A stretch of 43,106 nucleotides of DNA, from positions 1 to 43,106 of the forward strand of contig CALCXM010000190.1 of the NCBI GenBank assembly GCA_937905825.1, read 5' to 3'. A program made the position numbers and the translations under genes. The notes below the pieces were generated by a model. The model was not told the DNA's origin. It searched no databases and saw only the letters and a program-made list of their open reading frames with translations. Shown piece after piece: positions 34,860-42,365 of the stretch (positions are counted from its first letter, which is position 1; each line of letters begins with the position of its first letter). The stretch is from an uncultured bacterium (lineage in GTDB: Bacteria; Planctomycetota; UBA1135; GCA-002686595).

Positions 34860-35257
34860 TGATTTTTGAGGGCAGGAGATCGGGGACACTCAGGGGTGCC
34901 GGTGGGCCAGTCAGCTTGGAGCACGTGGCCTCACTCTAGATTCTCTCGGCACGGGTCCGCACTTCGATTTGCGAGGAATGCTCGACGAGGCTCCTTCCTA
35001 CTCGCATTGCAGGCTAGAGCGGGCTAGAGCGTAGCCCTTGGGAGTGCGACGTGGGCCGCCTTTGTGTATTGCGGGTGCTCTTGGGGCGCAGGCTGTCTCC
35101 TCCACGTTGACACTGAGGGGAGGTCGGTTCCCACTCGCATGCACTTTTTCGTTCGGTTTACAAGTGAGGGGGCGTAGCCTGAGTTCGATGCGGTCCTCGC
35201 TTTCCGAGGTCGGCGAACAAAAAACGTTAGCTCACTCATTGGGTGATGGGGGACGAG
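34860..35257. promoter_or_regulatory. 398-bp divergent intergenic region
   Basis: The gap lies between the thioredoxin-like gene and the Cys-rich lipoprotein gene and should carry both promoters. It contains a short direct repeat (GGCTAGAGCGGGCTAGAGCG, about 35011-35030). I searched it for a long tRNA such as tRNA-Sec and for a T-loop consensus and saw none. No convincing promoter pair stands out. Confidence 0.4.
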
Positions 35258-35527
35258 ATGGGAGCCTTTCGATGGATGATCCTTTCCGGTTTGGTTTTGG
35301 TGGCGGCAGGCTGCAAGTCTCAAGAAACAGCGGCCTATTGCGGAGGCACGCATTCCTGCACAGGGTGTGCCCTGACCGCGGACGAATTGGGTGTCTGCAA
35401 TGACAAGGGCACCCACAAGTGTGCGGGGGACGCGAGCCGCTGCGCGAACGAATGCATTCACAACGCGGGGTCTGCCTACTGTGGACATCCCGGTTGCGCC
35501 TGTTCCGTTGCCTGCGGTTGCAGTTGA
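35258..35527 (+). CDS. Small Cys-rich lipoprotein
   Basis: An 89-residue protein from ATG 35258, preceded by GGGGGA; a GTG at 35243 in frame is an alternative. Residues 1-18 form a lipoprotein signal with lipobox VAAGC (lipid Cys19). The remaining 70 residues hold 12 cysteines (28, 34, 37, 47, 55, 62, 66, 75, 80, 82, 86, 88), enough for six disulfides or for metal binding, ending CACSVACGC. I do not recognise the family. It is 46 bp upstream of an ECF sigma gene and divergent from the thioredoxin-like gene. An envelope thiol or metal sensor, or a client of the thioredoxin-like protein, are possible roles (inference). The stop is TGA. Confidence 0.75.
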   Translation: MGAFRWMILSGLVLVAAGCKSQETAAYCGGTHSCTGCALTADELGVCNDKGTHKCAGDASRCANECIHNAGSAYCGHPGCACSVACGCS

Positions 35528-35573
35528 GCGAGACCTGGCTCCTAGGCGCTCTGAGATTGGCAGTGCCTTTGCT

Positions 35574-36191
35574 ATGCTGCCCCCGATGACCTCCGCGGAA
35601 GAAGATGCCATTGAGCAGTTGGCGCGGGGAGCCCTAAGGGGTTCCCCCCAGAGCGCATGGGGCTTGTTCGAGGACGCCTGGCCGGCCCTCGATCGGCGCA
35701 TGGCGACCTACCTGCGGTCCCTGCGCTTGGCTGCAGAGTTCCGCGAAGACTGCGGGCAGAACACGTTCTTGCGGGTTTGGAAGGCGCGCGAAGACTACCG
35801 GGGGCAAACCCCCGATGAGTTCTTTGCTTGGCTCTATCGCATCACTCGGAACGAGGCTCAACGCTTGACGGACAAGGCTAGCCGCGCCGCCCTGCGTGAG
35901 GCGGACGCTCCGCAACCGATGGCGATGGAAAGCTTGGAACCTAGCGCTGAATCGGATGCCCAAGCCAGTGAATTGCAGGACCGCGAGGAAGCGCAAGCCT
36001 TGGAGGATTGCATTCAAAGCCTGGACCTTCGTTCGCGGGAGCTGGTCGAGTTGCTTTACGGACCCGAGGCTTCCACGGAACGAGCGGTCGCGGGCATGCT
36101 GAACATTTCAAAGAGCTACGTGAACACGCAACGGCATCAAGCGCTCGATGCATTGGCCCGCTGCCTAAAGGGCAAGGGGATTGAACAGTGA
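35574..36191 (+). CDS. ECF-type RNA polymerase sigma factor
   Basis: A 205-residue protein from ATG 35574 (ATG 35586 is equally possible; the open frame to 35391 overlaps the lipoprotein gene). Sigma region 2 is visible as DCGQNTFLRVWKAREDYRG...FFAWLYRITRNEAQRLTDKASR, and region 4 as LEDCIQSLDLRSRELVELLYGPEASTERAVAGMLNISKSYVNTQRHQALDALARCL, with the helix-turn-helix near the end. It should direct transcription of a small regulon. Its stop TGA overlaps the GTG start of the next gene by four bases, the usual sigma/anti-sigma arrangement. The signal may concern the envelope or redox state, given the neighbours (inference). Confidence 0.88.
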   Translation: MLPPMTSAEEDAIEQLARGALRGSPQSAWGLFEDAWPALDRRMATYLRSLRLAAEFREDCGQNTFLRVWKAREDYRGQTPDEFFAWLYRITRNEAQRLTDKASRAALREADAPQPMAMESLEPSAESDAQASELQDREEAQALEDCIQSLDLRSRELVELLYGPEASTERAVAGMLNISKSYVNTQRHQALDALARCLKGKGIEQ

Positions 36192-36832
36192 CGACCTCGA
36201 TGCCTCCAAGTGATCTTGAGAAGCGACTCCAACGCCGTGCGGAAGGCCTAGGGGCGACGCCACTGGTTCCGGAAGCTCTAGCCGCTGAATTGCGCGCTTC
36301 AATGGGGCTTCAGGTGCGCGCCCAGTCGCTACTTGAAAGACGCCGCCAGTGGAGTTTTTCCCTGCTGGGTTTTGCGGCGGCTGTGCTCTTGTTGTTTTTG
36401 GTTCCGAAACCGCCCGCTGGTTTCGGTTCCGCGCCGGCCCTCGTGGCGTTCTTGGATCCAGCGGGGCGCGTGCTGCAAGATCTACCGGGGCAACGCTCCG
36501 CTTCCGGGCAAATTGTTGGAGTGCACGAAGAGTTCCTGTTGGAAGTGGTCGCCCAGGAAGACCTCTTCTTCGCCGTGCGGATCGGGCGCGATGGTCAGTG
36601 GCAAGATCCCTTGGGGCCGCCTATGGTGGGGCTCTCCAGCGGAGCAGAATGGATCATGCCTTTGCTCTGGCCCCAGGAGTCGAGTGCTGTGCTGCTGATC
36701 TTTTCGAAGCGCGCCATCCCTGGCGAGTTGCTGGACGCCCATCTAGCCCGGGCAACTACCGCACAACTCGAGCGCGAATTCGGTTGCCACATTGAGCTTC
36801 GAGAATTGAGTGGACGCGGGCGGGGTCTGTAG
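36188..36832 (+). CDS. Single-pass membrane protein, probable anti-sigma factor
   Basis: A 214-residue protein whose GTG start overlaps the ECF sigma stop by four bases, so it is translationally coupled. Residues 1-54 are charged and cytoplasmic, a transmembrane helix covers about 55-73 (WSFSLLGFAAAVLLLFLVP), and the rest is periplasmic (VAFLDPAGRVLQDLPGQ... to the end). The layout fits an anti-sigma factor holding the sigma at the membrane, but no ZAS/HxxxCxxC motif is present, so the assignment rests on gene order and topology. The periplasmic part has a single Cys. Confidence 0.68.
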   Translation: MTTSMPPSDLEKRLQRRAEGLGATPLVPEALAAELRASMGLQVRAQSLLERRRQWSFSLLGFAAAVLLLFLVPKPPAGFGSAPALVAFLDPAGRVLQDLPGQRSASGQIVGVHEEFLLEVVAQEDLFFAVRIGRDGQWQDPLGPPMVGLSSGAEWIMPLLWPQESSAVLLIFSKRAIPGELLDAHLARATTAQLEREFGCHIELRELSGRGRGL

Positions 36833-36939
36833 CCTGGACTGAGGTTGGTCTTTGCGCCGGGACTTCGAGCGGCGCTTTCGTCTTGGCGGTGCCGGGATCC
36901 GTGTGCGCAGAAGCCGAGGTGCGTGTTACCTTGAGCCGC

Positions 36940-38910
36940 ATGTGTACCGATTCTCGCCCTTCTCGGATTGCCGCACCTTGGCTCGCACTGGCTCTCGCCG
37001 CGCTGCTGAACGCTTGTTCCCAAGAGCCCACGCGTCCGCCTGCCGCGAGCGCCGCGCGGCCGAACATTCTGCTGATCACGGTGGACTCCCTGCGCAAGGA
37101 TCGCCTGCAGACTTATGGCTTTGCAGGAGCGAGTTCCCCAGAGCTCTTGAAATTCTCGAAGGGCGCCAGCGTCTTCGATGACGCCCAATCCAACACGCCC
37201 CAAGGCCTGCCCTCCTACGCCAGCTTGATGACCGCTCTACCCACGGCGAGTCATGGCTGCGGAACCCGCAATGGGGTCTTGGCTCCAAGCCATTTCACCC
37301 TGGCCGAGGCCCTGCTCGCCACGGGTTATGACACCGCTGCCGTGGTGACCTGCGAGTCTCTGGGCCGGCAGCGGGGCTTAAACCAGGGTTTCGTGCACTT
37401 TGATGATGAGCTGGTGCTCCCCGTTCCCCTGGCCGAAGACGTCAGCACTTCAGCAGAGGTCAGCACCCGCGGACTCTTGTTTCTGAAGGCGAAGGCGGAC
37501 GCGGCAGCAACGAATCAAGGGGAACCCCCATGGTTTCTCTGGCTTCACTACCAAGACCCGCGGCCCGACCACGTCTTCCAAGGGTTTGCCGGAGAGGAGG
37601 GGAACATCATCGCCCTGCGCCAAGCGGCGACACCGGATGACCTGTACGAGCGCGAAGTGCGCTATGCCGATATGCACATTGGACGCGTTCTGGCTGGCGT
37701 GGACGTGCTCGGTATCGGCGGACAAACCCTGGTCGTGGTTGTGGGCGCGCATGGACCCCTTTGGCCTCCCCTGGGCCCGGACTTTACGAGCCCGGATCTG
37801 TTGGCCGACTCCACCTCCTTGCCGCTCCTGATTCGTGCCCCCGCTTCCGAGGGAGGGCGCCCTCAACCGATGGTGCGGACAATTGACTTGGCGCCGACGC
37901 TGCTGGACTACGCTGGCCTGGCGCTTCCGCCGGCCAGCCTCGGGAAGTCCTTTCGTGGATTGATCGAAGGACAAGCGGACTGGAATGCTTCCGAGTGCTT
38001 CCTGGAACTCAGTCCGGATGCGCGGACAGATCAGGTGGGGGTGTTGACTGGGAGTCATCGGCTGCTGTTGGATCGGAAGACAGGCGGCACTCAGTTGTTC
38101 GAGCGTTCTGCGAGTGGCGAGGTCGAAGTCCCCGGTGCGGATGGTGCTGTTGCTCAAGAACTGAAGCGACAACTCGCGGCCCTGCAGTCGCAGGCCCAGG
38201 AGGGTGCTTCGCAGAGCCTCGGCTTGCGGATGTCTCTGTCCATTCGCGGGGAGGCTTGGCCTACGTCAGCAGCCGCGCAGGAAACTGAGCAATCGGCTAC
38301 GGCCTTGGACGGTCAAGTCCAAATCAACTACGCCAACGGGGAGCCCTGGTCACGGGGAAGCATCCAGCAGGGAGTGCCCACGGGCCTCTGGGAAACATGG
38401 TTCCCGGACGGCATGCGCAAGTCATCGGACATGTACGACAATGGCGTGCTCGATGGGCCGTCCTTGGCCTGGATGCGTTCTGGCAAGTTGCGCTTGAGGT
38501 CGGAGTGCAAGGCCGGTGTGCCGAACGGGCGTTGGAGCCGCTGGTGGGACGGATCGATCCGGCAGGCCGAAATGCACTTCTCAGACGGGGTTGCTCAAGA
38601 CACTTGGACCTACTGGAATGCGGAAGAGGTGGCCGTGCTCGAACTCACCTTCCGGGAAGAGGGCAGGCGAGTTGGCTTGGTTAAGAGTTTTCTGAACGGC
38701 AATCAGCTGGCCAACGGGGAGTTCTTGGACGGGCTACGTGTGGGGGTCTGGCGTACTTGGTATCGGGGCGGCGGATTGAAACGCTACTGGCCCTACGAGG
38801 CTGGCGAGCTGCACGGGAAGAGCTTTGGTTACGACCCACGGGGTTTCTTGCTGGAAGGCTGGAATGGGGAGTTTTCGCAGGGGAGCCTGCTCCCACAGAA
38901 AGTGAAGTAG
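36940..38910 (+). CDS. Sulfatase-fold lipoprotein fused to C-terminal MORN-like repeats
   Basis: I use ATG 36940 (656 residues), the start of a lipoprotein signal with lipobox LLNAC (Cys25); GTG 36883 is in frame upstream. The alkaline-phosphatase/sulfatase fold begins NILLITVDSLRKDRL (Asp48 as a metal ligand). The activation motif is degenerate: Q-G-L-P-S-Y puts Gly88 where the Cys/Ser/Thr nucleophile belongs, and later metal positions (VVVGAHGPLWPP instead of SDHGE) have also changed, so hydrolase activity is unlikely. From about residue 460 the chain has MORN_2-type repeats: GEPWSRGSIQQGVPTGLWETWFPDG, YDNGVLDGPSLAW, CKAGVPNGRWSRWWDG, LRVGVWRTWYRGG. A binding or scaffold role on the cell surface is plausible. 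It is 107 bp after the anti-sigma gene, and may be part of its regulon. Confidence 0.82.
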   Translation: MCTDSRPSRIAAPWLALALAALLNACSQEPTRPPAASAARPNILLITVDSLRKDRLQTYGFAGASSPELLKFSKGASVFDDAQSNTPQGLPSYASLMTALPTASHGCGTRNGVLAPSHFTLAEALLATGYDTAAVVTCESLGRQRGLNQGFVHFDDELVLPVPLAEDVSTSAEVSTRGLLFLKAKADAAATNQGEPPWFLWLHYQDPRPDHVFQGFAGEEGNIIALRQAATPDDLYEREVRYADMHIGRVLAGVDVLGIGGQTLVVVVGAHGPLWPPLGPDFTSPDLLADSTSLPLLIRAPASEGGRPQPMVRTIDLAPTLLDYAGLALPPASLGKSFRGLIEGQADWNASECFLELSPDARTDQVGVLTGSHRLLLDRKTGGTQLFERSASGEVEVPGADGAVAQELKRQLAALQSQAQEGASQSLGLRMSLSIRGEAWPTSAAAQETEQSATALDGQVQINYANGEPWSRGSIQQGVPTGLWETWFPDGMRKSSDMYDNGVLDGPSLAWMRSGKLRLRSECKAGVPNGRWSRWWDGSIRQAEMHFSDGVAQDTWTYWNAEEVAVLELTFREEGRRVGLVKSFLNGNQLANGEFLDGLRVGVWRTWYRGGGLKRYWPYEAGELHGKSFGYDPRGFLLEGWNGEFSQGSLLPQKVK

Positions 38911-39147
38911 CGGCCCGCCCCAGGCGACTGGCAATCTTCAACCAAGCGCTTCCTTCAGCGTGCCGGGCATCCGCCTGTGCGGCCGGTCCATCCGATCGGC
39001 GCACCCAACGAGCGTGTCCCTCGCGGAATCCAACCGCGGGAGTGGGCCAGACCGGCTGGGCCATGACGGCTCATCGTGCAGGCCCACGAGTCGTAGGTCG
39101 CACTCCCCGGCTCTGTACTTGAAGGCGCAACCCAGCCGCAGGACGAC

Positions 39148-39161
39148 GGCCAGACCTCTAG
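39148..39161 (-). repeat. Dispersed intergenic repeat, copy B
   Basis: On the minus strand CTAGAGGTCTGGCC begins one base before the stop codon of the YfaZ-like gene, which supplies the TAG. Copy E (40080-40104) has the same sequence in the same position at the end of the FG-GAP gene. Confidence 0.6.
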
Positions 39162-39844
39162 AAACCCAGCCGCACGCCGACGAAGGCTTCGTGACTGACT
39201 TCGTCGGAGAGCGGAGTTTCCGCGTCGAAAATCCGGCCTCCGAAAATGGCGAAGGCGTTGGGGGTGATCTGCGCCTCGTAGCGCAGGATGGCATCGACGA
39301 GGCTCTCGCCGTCCTTGAACGTTGTGATTTCCGGCGCGACGGAGAGTTCGAAGGAGAGGGCGGACGGGATTCTGGTGTTCAAGTCGTAGCTCAGTCCAGC
39401 GCAAAGAGCGATCGCAAAGACCTCGTGGTCGCTCGCGTCGAAGGCGACCGCGTAGGCGCCGATGCCCACGCCGAGCTCGAGCGCCGAATCCTGGACTCGT
39501 CCGACCCGTCGCAAATGAGCATCGAAAACACGGTCGTCGTCTCTTGTCTGAAGGTACTCGAGCTCCCAAAACCCGTGGAGCGAATCGCTATCTTGCCTGA
39601 AACGTGCCTGGTAGCTATCCGACCCGAGGAGCAGAGCTAGGGTCCGGGAGTGGACCGCCGTCTGCTGCGCGGGAACTGGCGTGCCGGTTTGATTGGAAGG
39701 CGTTTGGACACCCCCTGCCTGAGGTGGGATCTCTTGCGGTGCAAGCGCCCGGGTCGTGCTGCAGGCGCTTGAGAGAAGCAGCAGGGTCAACGGGGCGAAG
39801 CGGCGACGCCGGGCGTGAAACGGGCTTTGCATGCTCGGGATCAT
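39158..39844 (-). CDS. YfaZ-like outer-membrane beta-barrel protein
   Basis: A 228-residue protein with an N-terminal signal (FAPLTLLLLSSACSTT; LSSAC is also an acceptable lipobox). A Pro/Gln/Thr-rich linker follows, then alternating strands: GFWELEYLQTRDDDRVFDAHLRRVG, LELGVGIGAYAVAFDASDHEVFAIALCAGLSYDLN, LSFELSVAPEI, AFAIFGGRIFDAE. The chain ends FVGVRLGF with terminal Phe, matching the small YfaZ family of outer-membrane proteins, whose function is poorly known. A combined lipoprotein signal and barrel is unusual, so the Cys may be incidental. Transcribed alone, convergent with the sulfatase-MORN gene. Confidence 0.7.
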   Translation of the reverse strand: MIPSMQSPFHARRRRFAPLTLLLLSSACSTTRALAPQEIPPQAGGVQTPSNQTGTPVPAQQTAVHSRTLALLLGSDSYQARFRQDSDSLHGFWELEYLQTRDDDRVFDAHLRRVGRVQDSALELGVGIGAYAVAFDASDHEVFAIALCAGLSYDLNTRIPSALSFELSVAPEITTFKDGESLVDAILRYEAQITPNAFAIFGGRIFDAETPLSDEVSHEAFVGVRLGF

Positions 39845-39870
39845 AGCCCGGACGCAGGCGCCAAGTCACC

Positions 39871-39888
39871 CTAGAGGCCCGGTCGGTT
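39871..39888 (+). repeat. Dispersed intergenic repeat, copy C
   Basis: CTAGAGGCCCGGTCGGTT matches copies A and D over the first 12 bases and then diverges. It lies 67 bp before copy D in the same orientation, upstream of the YfaZ-like gene. Confidence 0.5.
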
Positions 39889-39937
39889 GGAGGGTGGGCC
39901 AACCTGATGCTCGCACAGGGTCCAAGAGTGCAGACTC

Positions 39938-40104
39938 CTAGAGGCCCGGCCGACAAGGGGCGATTCCTCGCTCGGCTCCCACGAACCGCCCGGCTGCGTT
40001 GCCTGAACCCCCATATAGCTTCAACTATGTGGGGAACCCGGCGCCTTGCCAGTCGATCCGTGGAACCCGATCGAGAAACCGCCCCTTGTCGGCCAGACCT
40101 CTAG
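39938..40104 (-). repeat. 167-bp imperfect inverted repeat (long hairpin) at the 3' end of the FG-GAP gene
   Basis: The two halves (39938-40018 and 40025-40104) are imperfect reverse complements, meeting at an inner CCCCATATAG/CTATGTGGGG stem with a 6-nt loop centred on 40021. The outer 25 bases are copies D and E of the dispersed repeat. The minus-strand RNA arm starts at the FG-GAP stop codon. Within the outer 50 bases of each arm, most differences are C/T or A/G changes that give G-U pairs in the minus-strand RNA but mismatches in the plus-strand RNA. It could be a 3' processing/terminator structure or a small palindromic mobile element. Confidence 0.75.
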
Positions 40105-42278
40105 TTGGTCCAGAGGATTTGCAAACCATTCGACAGGTTGAATCCGCCCCCGCAAGCACCCGCAGCCGTGTCGCGATACCAGGATTGGTAGTACCGCGTC
40201 TGTCCAGCCGCGGCCCCGTCCGTTGGGGAAATGAGGACCGAGCTGATCGCCACACCGGCGGCGTTCGAGAGAACGGTCTCCAGTCGAGTGATGGCGCCAC
40301 CGGCGCACAGCAGTCCGTCGCCGTAGGCAATGCCATTTCCCGCTCCGAGGGCATTCGTACCGCCGATGAAGATCCCGTAGCCGCCTGCGGGCAATCCGGA
40401 AGCGCTGAGGGCTAGTGTGTCCGCGGCGACGCTCGGGCTTCCCGTGGCCGACAGAATGGCGCCGGGGCCTTGGGAGTTGGCGCAGCCAGCGTTGGCTGCT
40501 CCGTTGTTTCCGCAGGAGCAGCTCGCGGCGCTTCCATCGCCGAAGCAAAAGGGCATGCCCGTGTTGCTGTTGCCCGTTGCGTTGAAGCTGCGGGCGGTGG
40601 AGCTACCGGCGTTGCCATACTCGTCTTGGGAGTGGAAGGTGTAGGCGATGGTGCCCACCAAATTGCCGGGGAGCTCGGCCCGGAAGACTTGGCCGCCAGA
40701 GCTACGGGCGGGGACGTTTCCGCCCCCCGAGCCATTCACCGTGTAGCTGACCGTCGTCGGGTTGTACCAGGTGATGTAGTACGGTGCGTTGTCGTAGACG
40801 TGGGCCCGTACGATGGTGGGTTCCGCTCCAGCGACGCGATCGGGCGCTTGCTCTACATTTGGAATGTAGGGGGCGTGGTTGTCGGCGATCTGGGTCGTGT
40901 TCTCGAAGTAGCGGTTGGCAGCGCCGTTGTCGTTGGCCACAAAGATGTCGTAGTCCCCATCCCCATCCACATCGCAGGCGTCCGCGTCGAGACCAATCTG
41001 AGGGGAACTGGGGAAGCTCACTTGGGTGAAGCTGAAGCTAGTACCGCCATTGTTGTTGTTGCGATAGAGACGATCGTTGCCTGAGAAGTTGGCCACAAAG
41101 AGGTCCAGGTCCCCGTCGTTGTCGTAGTCGAGGAAGTCGCCTTCGTTGTCGTCGGAGCCGGAGCCGGAGAGGACCGTAGAGTTCGAGTAGGTCCCATTGC
41201 CGTCGTTGCGCAGGGTGATGTCGTTGAAGGAGAAGGATGCGGACCAGTTGAGCCCGTAAATGTCCAAGTCTCCGTCCCCATCCAGGTCGCCCATCTCCTG
41301 CTCGTAGTGGCCGTTGCCGGAGCTGTAGCCTGCGGGGAAGGCAGATCCCGTGACATCTCGGAAGCCAAGCACGCCGCCGTTCTCGCTCAAGCGGTTTTGA
41401 AACATACGCGGCAGCTCTTGGCGTGCGCCGTGCAAGATGTCCAAGTCAAAGTCCCCGTCGATGTCTCCGATATCGATGTCCAAGGCCGTCGAGGCCACGT
41501 CGCAACGAGTGCCGTCCGTGGTGGTGGTGTTCGATTGCTGGGTGCCCTCGCACCATATGCCGGGGTTGTTGCTTTGGATCGTTTGGGCGGAGAGTTTGAA
41601 GCCCGAAGGATTGAACTCCTCAAAGAAGCCAGCGCCGTCGTTCAGGAAGATGCGAGAGGGGACTTGGCCGCCAAAGACTCCTCCGTAGCTGGAGTGAAAG
41701 AGGTCCATGTCCCCGTCATTGTCAAGGTCCCCAAAGTCGCAATCGCAGGAGAAGTCCAAGAAGGTCCCATCGCCCAGCAGTTGAGAGGCAGCGATGGAGG
41801 AATTGCTGCTGGCCAAACCGATCCAGCGCGCAGCCGTCTCGTCCACGTAGTTGCCCGTTCCCGTGTTGCGCCACCAGCGGTTGCCTTGGGCGATCAGGGC
41901 CGCGGTGTTGGATATGTACAAGTCCAGGTCTGCATCGTTGTCGAAGTCCACGAACTCCACGTCCCGGCTTTGATCGTTGATCGAAGGCAAGCGCGTGTTC
42001 GTCTCGTCTTGGAACTTGCCTAGGTTGGAACCTGGTCCGCGGTTGATCCAGATGCGATTCTGGTCCTGAGCATCGTCGCCGCCGTCGGCGAAGACGGCAT
42101 CCCAGTCCCCATCCAAGTCCACATCGCCAAAGTCCACATTCTCCGTGTTGGAGTTGTTGCCGGGGCTACCTGAGGGGATGTCGGAAGTGTTGTTGCTGAA
42201 TTGAGCGGAGGCCGTGGTGGCCAGCAGGCAAGGGCCCAGTCCAAGGAGGACGCGCAGCGCAAGGGGGGAGATTCTCAT
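40101..42278 (-). CDS. Secreted FG-GAP/VCBS repeat protein with FCFGDG-class C-terminal domain
   Basis: A 725-residue protein with a signal peptide (residues 1-25, ending TTASA). At least seven FG-GAP/VCBS-type calcium-binding repeats follow (DVDLDGDWDAVFADGG, DFDNDADLDLYISN, DLDNDGDMDLFHSS, DIDGDFDLDILHG, DLDGDGDLDIYGLN, DYDNDGDLDLFVAN, DVDGDGDYDIFVAND), probably folding as a beta-propeller. A beta-sandwich linker covers about 460-570, and the C-terminal domain is at about 575-725 (FCFGDGSAASCSCGNNG, ADTLAL, GNGIAYGDGLLCAGG, YQSWYRDTAAGACGGGF). Likely cell-surface or extracellular; ligand unknown. The stop codon lies within copy E of the dispersed repeat. It is 87 bp downstream of the right-edge gene, which ends in the same domain. 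Confidence 0.87.
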   Translation of the reverse strand: MRISPLALRVLLGLGPCLLATTASAQFSNNTSDIPSGSPGNNSNTENVDFGDVDLDGDWDAVFADGGDDAQDQNRIWINRGPGSNLGKFQDETNTRLPSINDQSRDVEFVDFDNDADLDLYISNTAALIAQGNRWWRNTGTGNYVDETAARWIGLASSNSSIAASQLLGDGTFLDFSCDCDFGDLDNDGDMDLFHSSYGGVFGGQVPSRIFLNDGAGFFEEFNPSGFKLSAQTIQSNNPGIWCEGTQQSNTTTTDGTRCDVASTALDIDIGDIDGDFDLDILHGARQELPRMFQNRLSENGGVLGFRDVTGSAFPAGYSSGNGHYEQEMGDLDGDGDLDIYGLNWSASFSFNDITLRNDGNGTYSNSTVLSGSGSDDNEGDFLDYDNDGDLDLFVANFSGNDRLYRNNNNGGTSFSFTQVSFPSSPQIGLDADACDVDGDGDYDIFVANDNGAANRYFENTTQIADNHAPYIPNVEQAPDRVAGAEPTIVRAHVYDNAPYYITWYNPTTVSYTVNGSGGGNVPARSSGGQVFRAELPGNLVGTIAYTFHSQDEYGNAGSSTARSFNATGNSNTGMPFCFGDGSAASCSCGNNGAANAGCANSQGPGAILSATGSPSVAADTLALSASGLPAGGYGIFIGGTNALGAGNGIAYGDGLLCAGGAITRLETVLSNAAGVAISSVLISPTDGAAAGQTRYYQSWYRDTAAGACGGGFNLSNGLQILWTN

Positions 42279-42365
42279 GGCCAGGTCGGGGTACGGAGCA
42301 GCGCACCGGGGCGCTGCTCGTTGAGGTTGGCGTCTTCTACTTTTGGCGAATGCAGTGGAGGCAAG

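Noticed and set aside
34860..35257. A tRNA-Sec (selC) gene in the intergenic gap beside the candidate selenoprotein
   Set aside because: No T-loop consensus, long acceptor stem or TCA anticodon arrangement could be found there.
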